From Synergistaceae bacterium (GTDB taxonomy: Bacteria > Synergistota > Synergistia > Synergistales > Synergistaceae), in contig JAIROA010000109.1 in the NCBI GenBank assembly GCA_031257775.1, positions 1 to 42,451 of the forward strand: a stretch of 42,451 bases of DNA. The letters are read 5' to 3'. Below, piece by piece: positions 26,501 to 34,412 of the stretch; position 1 is the first letter of the stretch; every line of letters starts with the position of its first letter. Below the pieces are notes generated by a model that did not search any database, was not told the origin of the DNA, and saw nothing but the letters and a program-made list of their open reading frames with translations. Made by a program: the position numbers and the translations under genes.

Positions 26501-27772
26501 CGAAAATGTGATCGCCTTCTCTCCAGCCGGGTCAGTCGTATCCAGCATATCTTGGCGGCTGAGATCGTTGTGACCCGGATAAATCGCCGTGCTGAGAAAC
26601 GTCTTGCCGTCACCGAAGAGTTCCGGGTTTTTAAAGTAGTATGGATCATCCGGCCCATCGCTTTCGTTCACATTTTCGTACCCGTCTATCCAAAGGCGGA
26701 ATTTACCCAGGTGCTCCGACGAGTAATCGTCCATAGGGACTCTAAGATAGGCTCGGTTCAATAACTTCCATTTAACGTCATTATGGTCAACTTCGTAGTA
26801 ATCACGATTTATGCCCCAAAACGCGCTGGTGGCATCTCTGTACGCCGGGCTCTCATCAGGCGGCACGCTGTAAAATATGTCAGACAGCTTCGTTGACCAG
26901 CCCGGTGCCGTCCCGTGCGGAAAGTTCGGGTCAAACGCGCCGTAAGGGGACGTTTTGTAGTAATCAGCGTAAAAACCCGCATTTGCGGTGTTCATCTCCT
27001 GGTAGGTCGTCGCGAGGCCGATGCGCAGGTTCTCGACGAGAATCATGTCCGACAGCACTCGCCACATGACGAGCTTCATCTTGTACATGCGGCTGTCGTT
27101 AGGGACAAGGTCGCTTTTGTTAAGCTGCGTGCCTTGCGGCGGCCCGTTCTTCCACCAATCGCTGTTCTTGAAGACGAGCGCGTAGGGCATTGGTTCCGAA
27201 TCCACCCCAAACACCCCCAACGGATGGTCCGCGTAGTTGAACGGGGAGTAGTAGTTGTCAAGATGCAGGTTGAGGTCGAGCGTGTTCATTGTGATGTTGT
27301 TATCCTCGTCCTCGCTATCCGGCCCCTCCCTGCCATAGCGATCCGTAGGACTGATGTCGGGGGGCGCAAACGTGTTACCTAGGACTGGAAGACCGCCGTG
27401 TCCGTAAGTGGCTTCCCTGAGCATCGCCCCGGCCTGCTGCTGTCCTGTTTCGACCGGCTCAGCAGAAACGTTGACCCCCCACTCCGGCATTTTGCCATTC
27501 GCGGTGAACGTCATCGGCGAGCCGGTGTCCAGCACGAAGAGGACGTTTGCCTTCCTCGTGACCAGTATCTGGTTGTTATCCTCCAGAGGCATCTCCTCTT
27601 TATAAGGAGGAAACAGTATCTTGCCGTCCGGCCACGGATCCGCCCAGGCTATGATGTTTATACCTATGGGCGCCAAAATGAGCGCGGCAAGCAAGACGGC
27701 CGCCATGAGCCCAATAAGCCGCGATCCCGCCCCACGGATTTTCCACGTTTCTTTAATCCAGATCTTTCGCAT
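23528..27772 (-). CDS. PilY1-like type IV pilus adhesin/biogenesis protein
   Basis: Large exported protein of 1414 residues. From ATG 27772 it begins with a basic stretch and a hydrophobic segment (about 18-44), followed by ANVLFVLDTGSPM (Asp82), the position of a von Willebrand A domain start. The DxSxS metal site is degenerate here (D-T-G-S-P). The second half has the PilY1 beta-propeller features: RIYAQTNDGILHVINP, GGGWKSILIAMLGRGGNGLYTMDVSRPD, the calcium-loop-like DLNNNGRMGAALYIIDPD, and VADQVYASDNRGNIFALLL. PilY1/PilC proteins sit at the pilus tip and regulate retraction and adhesion. Upstream in-frame starts (TTG 27859, ATG 27841) exist, but GAAAGGGGTG before 27772 and the signal sequence favour the shorter form. 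Other pilus genes are outside the window. Confidence 0.8.
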   Translation of the reverse strand: MRKIWIKETWKIRGAGSRLIGLMAAVLLAALILAPIGINIIAWADPWPDGKILFPPYKEEMPLEDNNQILVTRKANVLFVLDTGSPMTFTANGKMPEWGVNVSAEPVETGQQQAGAMLREATYGHGGLPVLGNTFAPPDISPTDRYGREGPDSEDEDNNITMNTLDLNLHLDNYYSPFNYADHPLGVFGVDSEPMPYALVFKNSDWWKNGPPQGTQLNKSDLVPNDSRMYKMKLVMWRVLSDMILVENLRIGLATTYQEMNTANAGFYADYYKTSPYGAFDPNFPHGTAPGWSTKLSDIFYSVPPDESPAYRDATSAFWGINRDYYEVDHNDVKWKLLNRAYLRVPMDDYSSEHLGKFRLWIDGYENVNESDGPDDPYYFKNPELFGDGKTFLSTAIYPGHNDLSRQDMLDTTDPAGEKAITFSSTQNEVKAAMNASYIDELFNHFKIGSGEALGTLLDFFSPPVSGIGEATASASNVEYAPEVSFPLSDPCDKNWVVIFTAGDDSSEYSSAEAVEDLYNHTKSKALTALSRDINGNPVKDDKGKLVFKPISLDEGVRTLVVGFVSPDSEEPDIVGLRDKLDAMAKAGDPNNPDAKAYFANDVSGLIQALRAVLARINSEIQPAAGPLTESPMMGDEEETSPNHYNIFSAGYRINKFDQWNGKFSRYLSIKSGDSITKTELWELGRDLHSSVTPGSRNLVYWNGAAKSFQTLAYTVNKDDATPHPQAGMFGVTAAFVESGMDASNISSIPSGQSFSGKLHPSRALVNWLHGFEYSYIETAELKRRSLLSDFGQSTSVIAGPPQIADSLPGYKAWAELPAQKALQTRIYAQTNDGILHVINPTGTASQREQMAIVPPPSLLPLRLAGLKMSKVGSGGDYKMRWLDVMDFMTKTSDDIPISSKPAYVLDGPVRMRYFDMGAAGGGWKSILIAMLGRGGNGLYTMDVSRPDAPTFYWYRETLDNDDGTLTLVRMRADDASPTTETVTPKWDGQDSIYSDPDKYPFYQLGFNSLNPAAGVSRKLDGLPGDLRNMIVLPGGMQKSFDLNNNGRMGAALYIIDPDASKHDDFDNTGEKWAKVFNSGSVDPFWRVGSANSGPDPYMGMMVSAPALRASQYDGQVSKYVADQVYASDNRGNIFALLLEPDAEPSVPSAYTERLLTAGTLRKNGDEPTDSYSSPYSVVISGRTSTPNVWWVSGGTANVAGSSHLKNKSQLIYSFKLPDFTDGTTSRRDDWVELKSNDISSKASAQTGLGWYIPLEPDGTTPGHGEEYVSAQHLQFGNQIFFATFLPKKTNTNDGSNMCGDAAIDGKARIYALDADTGWGGRWSDGNKFLEFEGAKIVGMTKSEQGGKKTLAITLDVFDRVAFAQSVANYPDEGISVAQDDSAEVIINIQLDDSGEGSGTLPPETSYINYWFVK

Positions 27773-28276
27773 CGATTCACAAACACCCCTTTCGAGATTC
27801 AGCCGCAATCCGCGAATCAAACCTCCGGATTCGTCGGACATCAATTCACATTCATTCAATATACATACGTCAATCCGCTCAAATCAGAACTTACAGGGCA
27901 GCGCTTCAGCCCATTCGCGATAGTGCGAATTTTTATTTAAATGAAGCGCCAGATTCTTACTAAAACGTGCCCTCAGACTCACCATGTTATGGTTATTAAG
28001 ATTTATATGATACAACACTTTACACTAGAAACATGGTTTGAGCAATGTGTCAACCTCTTTATGTATAAAAAATGAGACTTTTTACCCAGTCCGCTACTTT
28101 TGTTCTACATCGGCGGCGCGCATTACGTCAAAAAAAGACAAGCCTTTGATCACTTTTTTGCCCGATTTTTCCATTCGCGGCGCCACAGTAAAGGCAAGAG
28201 GTTTTAGCGCTGGCGTTATGCTAAACTTTGCTCTACAATCAATTTCGCTATGTCATTTGTATTAAGGGGTGACCGG
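27773..28276. other. Long divergent intergenic region (pilY1-like / DUF1538)
   Basis: This 504-bp AT-rich region contains no convincing gene. On the minus strand TTGACA (28048-28053) with an 18-bp spacer to TCTAGT (28024-28029) is a possible pilY1 promoter about 250 nt upstream of the start. On the plus strand a hairpin ATTCGC/GCGAAT (27913-27930) followed by TTTTATTT resembles an intrinsic terminator, although no plus-strand gene precedes it. The promoter of the DUF1538 operon was not resolved. Confidence 0.4.
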
Positions 28277-29812
28277 ATGAACAAAAAGTTAAAGGAGAAA
28301 ATCGCGGAATCGCTCTCGTCTGTGGCGCCGATAACTCTCATCGTATTTGCGCTCAGTATCTCGCTCGTGCCGCTGCCGACGGGCACGACGGTGATGTTTC
28401 TCGTGGGCGCCGCGATGCTTGTCGTCGGCATGGGCTTCTTTTCTCTCGGGGCTGAAATGGCGATGATGCCTATGGGAGACGCGGTAGGGGAAGAACTTGG
28501 GAAACCCGGACGGACGAAGCTCATGGCGCTTGTGACCCTCTTAATCGGGATCATCATCACGGCGGCGGAGCCGGATCTCAGGGTTTTAGCGGGACAGGTT
28601 CCAGCAGTCCCTGACATCGTCCTCATCTCGACAGTCGCGCTTGGCGTCGGTTTATTCCTCGTCGTCGCGATGCTGCGCTCGTTCCTCGACGTAAAGCTGT
28701 CACACCTCCTGATGATATTTTACGTTGTGACGTTCCTCGTGGCGGCGTTCGCCCCGCCGGACTTCACGCCCGTGGCTTTCGACTCCGGCGGCGTGACGAC
28801 CGGGCCTATCACGGTGCCCTTTATAATGGCTATCGGCATAGGGCTTTCGGCGGCAAGGGCGAGGAGCGGCGGCGACTCGCAGGACGACAGCTTCGGCTTG
28901 GTCGCGCTGTGCAGTATCGGGCCCATTCTGGCCGTCCTTCTGCTCGGCATAGGATATAACCCGCAGGACGCGACGCACTCCCCTCTCGTGCTGGCCGACG
29001 TCGTCACCACGAGGGATGTGGCGGTTCAATTCGCGAAACGCCTGCCCGTATTCCTCGGCGACGTTTTGGCGGCGCTCCTGCCGATATGCGCCTTTTTCAC
29101 GGCATTCCAGCTCCTGTCGAAAAAATTCGCCCGACGTCAGCTGGCGCGAATGGCGGTCGGCTTTATTTACACGCTGACCGGGCTGGTCATGTTCCTGACC
29201 GGCGTCAACGTCGGCTTTATCCCGGTCGGGCATCTCCTTGGCCTCCAGATCGGCGCCGCGGCTTACAAGTGGGCGCTGATCCCGCTCGGCATGACGATAG
29301 GGTATTATATCGTCGTCGCCGAACCGGCGGTGCATATCTTAAACAAGCAGGTCGAGGAGATTTCAAGCGGCGCGATCTCGCAGCGGGCCATGCGCCTGTC
29401 GCTGTCCCTCGGGGTAGCGGTTTCGCTGGCGCTCGCGATGATAAGGATACTCACCGGCATATCCATATTCTGGCTTCTTATTCCGGGTTACATCGCGGCT
29501 CTCGCCCTCTCGCTCTGCGTGCCGAAAATTTTCGTGGGCATCGCTTTCGACTCCGGAGGGGTGGCGAGCGGCCCAATGACGTCGACTTTCCTCCTCCCGT
29601 TCGCGATGGGGGCTTGCCAAGGCGCGGGCGGCAACGTTTTGACGGACGCGTTCGGCGTCGTCGCGATGGTGGCTATGACGCCGCTCATCAGCATTCAGCT
29701 CATGGGGCTGGTATACGCGCGCCAGATGAAAGCTGCTGAGATCATGGAGAGCGCGAGCTTCGCGGTTACTGACGATATTACGGAAATAGGGGAGGGATCC
29801 TCCGATGATTGA
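28277..29812 (+). CDS. Duplicated DUF1538 family membrane protein
   Basis: Polytopic inner-membrane protein of 511 residues and unknown substrate, probably a transporter. It is an internal duplication: AFDSGGVTTGP at about residues 167-177 is repeated as AFDSGGVASGP at about 423-433. AEPDLRVLAGQV is matched by AEPAVHILNKQV, and DSFGLVALCSIGPI by DAFGVVAMVAMTPL. Each half has roughly six hydrophobic segments. ATG 28277 follows AAGGGGTGA; the track start at 28250 is upstream of that site. It overlaps the PII-like gene by 8 nt, so the two are translationally coupled. The pairing recalls AmtB-GlnK and SbtA-SbtB. Confidence 0.85.
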   Translation: MNKKLKEKIAESLSSVAPITLIVFALSISLVPLPTGTTVMFLVGAAMLVVGMGFFSLGAEMAMMPMGDAVGEELGKPGRTKLMALVTLLIGIIITAAEPDLRVLAGQVPAVPDIVLISTVALGVGLFLVVAMLRSFLDVKLSHLLMIFYVVTFLVAAFAPPDFTPVAFDSGGVTTGPITVPFIMAIGIGLSAARARSGGDSQDDSFGLVALCSIGPILAVLLLGIGYNPQDATHSPLVLADVVTTRDVAVQFAKRLPVFLGDVLAALLPICAFFTAFQLLSKKFARRQLARMAVGFIYTLTGLVMFLTGVNVGFIPVGHLLGLQIGAAAYKWALIPLGMTIGYYIVVAEPAVHILNKQVEEISSGAISQRAMRLSLSLGVAVSLALAMIRILTGISIFWLLIPGYIAALALSLCVPKIFVGIAFDSGGVASGPMTSTFLLPFAMGACQGAGGNVLTDAFGVVAMVAMTPLISIQLMGLVYARQMKAAEIMESASFAVTDDITEIGEGSSDD

Positions 29813-30521
29813 AACATGCAGACAAAACGGCATCAAGATGCTCGTCGTAATCGTCGACAGACGGCAGGAGGGGAAAATCTCCGAAATCCTGGCCGCCGAG
29901 CGCGTCCAATTCCACTTCATCGCTCTCGCTGAAGGGACTGCGGGGTCGGAGATAATGGCCCTCTTGGGCCTCGAATCAATAGACAAGTCTTTCGTCTGCT
30001 GCCTTGAGCCGGCGTACAGGATACCCGGGCTGCTGGAGTCCGTTTCGGCAAAATTGCAGCTCAGGAAACCCGGAAACGGCATAGCGTTCACCATGCCGAT
30101 ATCCTGCATCAACAACTCAGTGCTGACGCTTCTTACAAAACAGGCGGAAAACGACGAAATAACCGAAAGCGGGGGAGATAAATTGGAAAACGCTAACAGC
30201 GGGCAGAAGCACGAGCTGATAGTGTCAATAGTGGGTCACGGCTTCGCCGCTCTTGCGATGGCGTCGGCCAAAGACGCGGGAGCAACCGGCGGAACCGTCC
30301 TGCACGGCAGGAAGCTCGGAGTCGATGAGGACGCCAAATTCCTGGGCATAACGCCGCAGCTCGAAAAGGACATCGTGGCGATCCTCTCGCCCCATGAAAA
30401 AAGGAACGACATCATGCGGGCCATAACGAAGAGCTGCGGCGGCAACACCGAAGCGCACGGCATAATCCTGTCGCTTCCGGTGGAGGAAATCGAGGGATTA
30501 GGGGAGAGATGGGAGAAATAA
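29805..30521 (+). CDS. Tandem PII-like signalling protein
   Basis: Cytosolic protein of 238 residues apparently made of two PII-like (ferredoxin-fold) domains: residues about 10-100 (MLVVIVDRRQEGKISEILAA, with ALLGLESIDKSFVCCLEP and GIAFTMPIS) and about 140-230 (HELIVSIVGHGFAALAMASAKDAGATGGTVLHG, DIVAILSPHEKRNDIMRAI, GIILSLPVEEIEGL). The second half carries the small-residue GATGGTVLHGRG-like turn of PII proteins. The first half is diverged. The start ATG 29805 lies inside the 3' end of the DUF1538 gene with GGAGGGA upstream. A regulator that binds nucleotides and gates the partner membrane protein is inferred by analogy; ligand and target are unknown. Confidence 0.75.
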   Translation: MIETCRQNGIKMLVVIVDRRQEGKISEILAAERVQFHFIALAEGTAGSEIMALLGLESIDKSFVCCLEPAYRIPGLLESVSAKLQLRKPGNGIAFTMPISCINNSVLTLLTKQAENDEITESGGDKLENANSGQKHELIVSIVGHGFAALAMASAKDAGATGGTVLHGRKLGVDEDAKFLGITPQLEKDIVAILSPHEKRNDIMRAITKSCGGNTEAHGIILSLPVEEIEGLGERWEK

Positions 30522-30523
30522 AA

Positions 30524-30630
30524 TCGCAGGGGCAGGCCTATGTGCCTGCCCACCGCGATATCCCGCCCACGCGCATCCGTGAAATCCTGCAAGGCCTGGG
30601 AAACAGGGCCACGCAGGTTTGTCCCTGCGA
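30524..30630 (+). other. Structured intergenic segment after the PII-like gene
   Basis: A perfect 8-bp hairpin GGGCAGGC/GCCTGCCC with 6-nt loop (30530-30551) lies just after the PII-like stop. An outer pair TCGCAGGG (30524-30531) / CCCTGCGA (30623-30630) could enclose the segment, partly competing with the first stem. There is no T-run. It may serve as a transcript end or a structured 3' UTR between convergent genes. Confidence 0.4.
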
Positions 30631-30659
30631 TCTGGTGTTTGCCGATATTAAAGCGCCGC

Positions 30660-31589
30660 CTATCCGATTCTCAGGCTCTGATCCGTCTCGTGCAGCAAAA
30701 TCAGCGAATTATATTTTTCTATGATGGATCGTGCCGTAAGTTCCCGCTTGTCTTTCGCGAATTTGCCCAATTCATAAAAATTCCCGGCTAGAAACTGCTC
30801 CGCGTCGAATATGTCAACCCTGTCCCTGATGCCGGCTTGCTCCGCCTGTCCTTCGGCAATCTGCATTCCCTTTCCTATTGTCAGCAAAATCGGGCGCAGT
30901 CCCGAGTCCAGGTTATCTCTGCACTTTCGCATGACGGCCTCGCCTGGGAAGGTCGTGACGTGAATGGACACGTCATCGAGCAGAAAATCGCCGGGACGCC
31001 CGGATTGCGCGTCGGCTTCATTGGCGCCGTGATGCTCGACTCCCCCGTCCGTCAAAATGTCCAATTTCGCACCGATGAGATGCTGGAGGACAGTCCCTAC
31101 CACGGTGACGCCCTGAATTTCCTTTTGGCGGCGCGATGCCTGGCCTAAAACATCCCTCAGGATCGCGCTCATTGATTTGGACGCGTCAAAACGCAATTTA
31201 AAGGGCTTGCTCGAAAAAAACGCCCTGATGCGATCCACCCACAGCGACTCCAGTTCTTTCAGATCCTCAGAGCCCGGATTCAGCTCATTCAGGAACGCGG
31301 AGTATTTCCGCATATTGCCGATGCTTCCCCGGCTCGTGCGCCCGCCCTCTTCCGCTAAAACCTGCGTTATGCCATACTCAGACAGCACGGACTGAACCTG
31401 TGATTTCCCAAGCGTGGATACCTGGCCGCCCTTTTCGGTGAGCAGCGATGCCGGATTGATCGGCAAGCCATTCCTCAATGCATAGCGCGTGACCGTCAGC
31501 CCCACGGCCAAAGGCCCTTTTGAGCCCTTGCCCAGGAAACGGCTGCCTTCGATGAATTCGTTAAACCGCTTCCTGATGTTTTCGGACAT
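30660..31589 (-). CDS. DUF4928 family protein, probable restriction endonuclease partner
   Basis: 309 residues of a family usually found beside C5-cytosine methyltransferases. Segments such as GKGSKGPLAVGLTVTRYA, EEGGRTSRGSIGNMRKYSAFLN, FKLRFDASKSMSAILRDVL, GAKLDILTDGGVEHH, DVSIHVTTFPGEAVMRKC and ELGKFAKDKR match the DUF4928 pattern as I recall it. The DFLLDDVSIHVTT stretch after an upstream acidic residue could be the D-(E/D)xK-like core, but no clear PD-(D/E)xK site can be assigned by eye. ATG 31589 gives a 29-nt overlap with the methyltransferase stop; the ORF track extension to 31685 lies fully inside that gene. The nuclease role is inferred from context. Confidence 0.7.
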   Translation of the reverse strand: MSENIRKRFNEFIEGSRFLGKGSKGPLAVGLTVTRYALRNGLPINPASLLTEKGGQVSTLGKSQVQSVLSEYGITQVLAEEGGRTSRGSIGNMRKYSAFLNELNPGSEDLKELESLWVDRIRAFFSSKPFKLRFDASKSMSAILRDVLGQASRRQKEIQGVTVVGTVLQHLIGAKLDILTDGGVEHHGANEADAQSGRPGDFLLDDVSIHVTTFPGEAVMRKCRDNLDSGLRPILLTIGKGMQIAEGQAEQAGIRDRVDIFDAEQFLAGNFYELGKFAKDKRELTARSIIEKYNSLILLHETDQSLRIG

Positions 31590-32685
31590 TCGCGCAGGCA
31601 ACTTCCGCAAGCGGATGCAGCAGATATTTAGCGAGGTGTCGCGCGGCTGGCATTGCAACCGCGTCGCCCATAGCCATATAACCATCCAGATACGTCCCGG
31701 GCAATTTATACGAATCGGGGGCGCCCATGAGGCGGGCGGCTTCCCGCGCCGTCATGAATCTTATTTTAAAACCTTCCGCCGCCTTGAAGATCAGCAGCTG
31801 CTTGCTGCTACCGCCGCACGGGGTCCGCAGGCAGCCGGCTATGCCATCAAAGCGGATCTCAAGAACCTGCCTTCCGTTTCTGATCCTCCTGTATCCGGCA
31901 GAAATAGTCTCCTTGCTCGAGTCGAACTGTTTTAAGCGTTTTTCCAGGATAAGGCTCAAATTATGCTCCTGCCACTCTTTTTTTGGAAACGGCGCATCTT
32001 TCTCGATGCATTCCTCAAGCCTCGGGATGAGAGCCTTTGGAGGCTCTATGTCCCATGGCACTACATTATCCAGCCGTTCCCGCAGCCTAGAGAACACCTT
32101 GCCTGTCTGAGCCCAGAGATCCTTCCCTCTGGGGAGCTGCTTTATCGGTATCCCGTGACGCGCAGCGACGACGAAAACCCTTGGCCTTGACTGCGGAAGG
32201 AAGCGCCTGGCGTCTATGAGCAATGGGCCGACATTGTATCCGCGCTCCGTAAGCGCGTTGTGAAGGTCAATATAGCCGGCACCGCCCTTTGACGACAGCA
32301 ATCCCAGGACGTTCTCGGCCACAAGGATAGGAGGACGCGCATCCAGTTCGTCCAGTACGCGAAGCCATTCCCAGACAAGACCGCTGCGCGGGGCGTGTAT
32401 CCCGCCTATTTTGCCGGCAAGTGACAGATCCTGACAAGGGAAACTTGCCCACGCGAGAATGGCGGGGGGCAATTGCGTGCCGCTTATATTCTTGATGTCT
32501 TCAAAGACAAAATGCCCTTCCCCATGATTTGCGGCGTACGTTCTCGCTTTCTTGGCGGAAACGTCGTTAGCCCACACGACATTAAACCACGGCGACAGGG
32601 CTTCGGTGACGAGGCCTGAACCGGCAAAGAAATCCAGCGCGGTATAAGTATTTTTGGGGCGCTCCCGCGCCGGCGATTCATTCAT
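31561..32685 (-). CDS. DNA (cytosine-5-)-methyltransferase
   Basis: This enzyme transfers a methyl group from SAM to C5 of cytosine in a specific DNA sequence. It has 374 residues. Motif I is ALDFFAGSGLVTEAL, motif IV the catalytic SFPCQDLSLAG (Cys84), motif VI LVAENVLGLL, motif VIII QSRPRVFVVAARHG, and motifs IX/X are near the C-terminus (GYMAMGDAVAMPAARHLAKYL). The target recognition region between VIII and IX (about residues 195-300) is short to moderate. ATG 32685 has GAGG 8 nt upstream. It leads a two-gene unit with the DUF4928 gene. The recognition sequence cannot be deduced. Confidence 0.92.
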   Translation of the reverse strand: MNESPARERPKNTYTALDFFAGSGLVTEALSPWFNVVWANDVSAKKARTYAANHGEGHFVFEDIKNISGTQLPPAILAWASFPCQDLSLAGKIGGIHAPRSGLVWEWLRVLDELDARPPILVAENVLGLLSSKGGAGYIDLHNALTERGYNVGPLLIDARRFLPQSRPRVFVVAARHGIPIKQLPRGKDLWAQTGKVFSRLRERLDNVVPWDIEPPKALIPRLEECIEKDAPFPKKEWQEHNLSLILEKRLKQFDSSKETISAGYRRIRNGRQVLEIRFDGIAGCLRTPCGGSSKQLLIFKAAEGFKIRFMTAREAARLMGAPDSYKLPGTYLDGYMAMGDAVAMPAARHLAKYLLHPLAEVACANVRKHQEAV

Positions 32686-32960
32686 ATCTGAAGCCTCGTC
32701 ATAAATCAGTCATTGTTAAGCATAGCTTGCCCACGCGCATATCATAACCGAGTTTGTCGGAAATTAAAATCGCCTCAGGCAATTATTTTACATATATACG
32801 GAGATAACGTCGATGAGGAAATATCGTTTGAGAAGAGAATACCTGAGAACCTGAGAACGGATCTGAGCGGACACCGCGAAAACATAGATGAATATGCCAT
32901 AAAAACGAGGAACCGCCCTGAATGCTTCTAAAGAAACCGCCTCACAAAAAAGCTAACCAT

Positions 32961-34397
32961 CTAACCGCCAAAGACCAGCGTCTTGACGACGACAGGAACG
33001 ACCCGCCCCTGTCCCAACGGATGCCCTATGTCGATGTAGTCGCCGTTTTCCACGCTGACGCTGTCGATGCTGATAATATCCTTGCCATCGAGCCTTGCGG
33101 ACAGAGCGTACCCCAAGGCTTTTGCCATGTCCTCCTCAACGATGACGACGACCTGTTTCCAGCAGGGAAGAGCCTCCCTCACGCCATCCGCTATGCCTGA
33201 CGCGATGCGCCCGACCAGATCGAAGCTGGGCGAACGCACGCCCCTGAAAGACAGCGCTACTTGCTGGTATGAGTCGCCTTCCTTGAACCACTTCAGCTTC
33301 TCCGCGATGATCTCGCCGATTTTAGCGAATGATCGCCCCTCGTCTTCCTCCGAGAGTTTCAAGACTGGGAGGTTCTTGATAGGAAACATACCGTCACTCG
33401 TGTACGTTATCGTGCTTCCGCTGACATTGACTATGTGGATTCCCGCGCCCACGACCGTCGCGCGTATCGTCTCCGCGGGCTTGTATGTTTTGACCTGCCT
33501 GAAAAGTTCCGTCTCTCTTATAGCGCTTCCCAGAATTATTCCAATATCGCCATAGCGGAAGAGCCTGGAGGCGTCTTCCGGCGAATAAACAGCGTCCGCC
33601 ACGCCGCCGGAAAACGTCACTCCCGCAAGCGGATGGCGTGCCTTAAAGCGTTTTGACGTGAGAAAGAGATCAAGCATGTCCGACTCCGGCGCGAAACCCG
33701 TCAGTTCGTCAATGAAGGCCGCCATCCTGACCGTAAGCGACCTCAGAGACTCCAGGCTGGCAATCCGTCCCTCTTTTATGTCCAGCCTCATGGATGAGAC
33801 AAGTTCCTTGACCTTTGGGGTAATGTACTCCACATGGCGGCTTTCAGGGTTCAGCTTCACGAGCCGGCCTCCCACGTCGAGGCACGAAGTATCCAGAACC
33901 TCCCCGTTCAAGAAAACAGCCACATTCGTGGTACCGCCCCCGACATCGAAGTTAGCGATCACGCTTCCCTTTTCCTTTGAGATCGCGGCAGTCCCCGCGC
34001 CCCGTCCCGCGATTATCCCCTCGAGATCCGAGCCGGCAGTCGCTACGACGAAATTGCCGGCGTATCCGCTCAGTTTTTCCAAGACGAGGCGGGCATTCTC
34101 CTTGCGGGCCGTCTCCCCGGTTATGATGACAGCACCGGCGGAGAGATCCGCAGGCCCAATGCCCGCCCTTGCGTACTCGGAAGCCACTATGTCCCGGATG
34201 CGCTCACCGTCTATTGTTTCGGAAGAGACGAGCGGCGTGAAGTATATATCGCTTTGGTAGATCACCTGCTTGTCCACGATCTGCACCCTCGGCACGGAGG
34301 CCGCCCCCGCCAGGTTCTCTATGACGATGCGGCTAAAGACGAGCTGCGTCGTGGAAGTCCCGATGTCTATGCCTACGCTCAATATAGATTCACGCAC
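32961..34397 (-). CDS. eutA: Ethanolamine ammonia-lyase reactivating factor EutA
   Basis: ATP-dependent, Hsp70/actin-fold protein that swaps damaged cobalamin in ethanolamine ammonia-lyase for fresh coenzyme. It has 478 residues. The phosphate-binding loops SVGIDIGTSTTQLVFS at the N-terminus and ANFDVGGGTTNVAVF near residue 150 are clear, and VTFSGGVADAVY is the third loop. The start is GTG 34397 with AAGGGG 8 nt upstream, 15 nt after the eutQ stop. It is the last gene of the eut unit; downstream lies the restriction-modification pair. Confidence 0.92.
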   Translation of the reverse strand: MRESILSVGIDIGTSTTQLVFSRIVIENLAGAASVPRVQIVDKQVIYQSDIYFTPLVSSETIDGERIRDIVASEYARAGIGPADLSAGAVIITGETARKENARLVLEKLSGYAGNFVVATAGSDLEGIIAGRGAGTAAISKEKGSVIANFDVGGGTTNVAVFLNGEVLDTSCLDVGGRLVKLNPESRHVEYITPKVKELVSSMRLDIKEGRIASLESLRSLTVRMAAFIDELTGFAPESDMLDLFLTSKRFKARHPLAGVTFSGGVADAVYSPEDASRLFRYGDIGIILGSAIRETELFRQVKTYKPAETIRATVVGAGIHIVNVSGSTITYTSDGMFPIKNLPVLKLSEEDEGRSFAKIGEIIAEKLKWFKEGDSYQQVALSFRGVRSPSFDLVGRIASGIADGVREALPCWKQVVVIVEEDMAKALGYALSARLDGKDIISIDSVSVENGDYIDIGHPLGQGRVVPVVVKTLVFGG

Positions 34398-34412
34398 GGA
34401 GACGACCCCTTG

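Noticed and set aside
27913-27938. ATTCGC/GCGAAT hairpin with T-rich tail on the plus strand
   Set aside because: No plus-strand gene precedes it; the upstream gene is on the minus strand. Probably incidental.
28038-28265. 75-aa plus-strand ORF upstream of DUF1538
   Set aside because: AT-rich non-coding look, no ribosome binding site, and no similarity to a known type.
30509-30724. 71-aa plus-strand ORF overlapping the PII-like gene end
   Set aside because: It has a passable ribosome binding site, but it runs into the convergent DUF4928 gene, covers the hairpin segment and resembles no family; evidence is too weak.
32713-32931. 72-aa plus-strand ORF upstream of the methyltransferase
   Set aside because: No good ribosome binding site or recognisable domain, and not at a natural promoter position; the 275-bp gap (32686-32960) otherwise shows only a short CTGAGAAC duplication.
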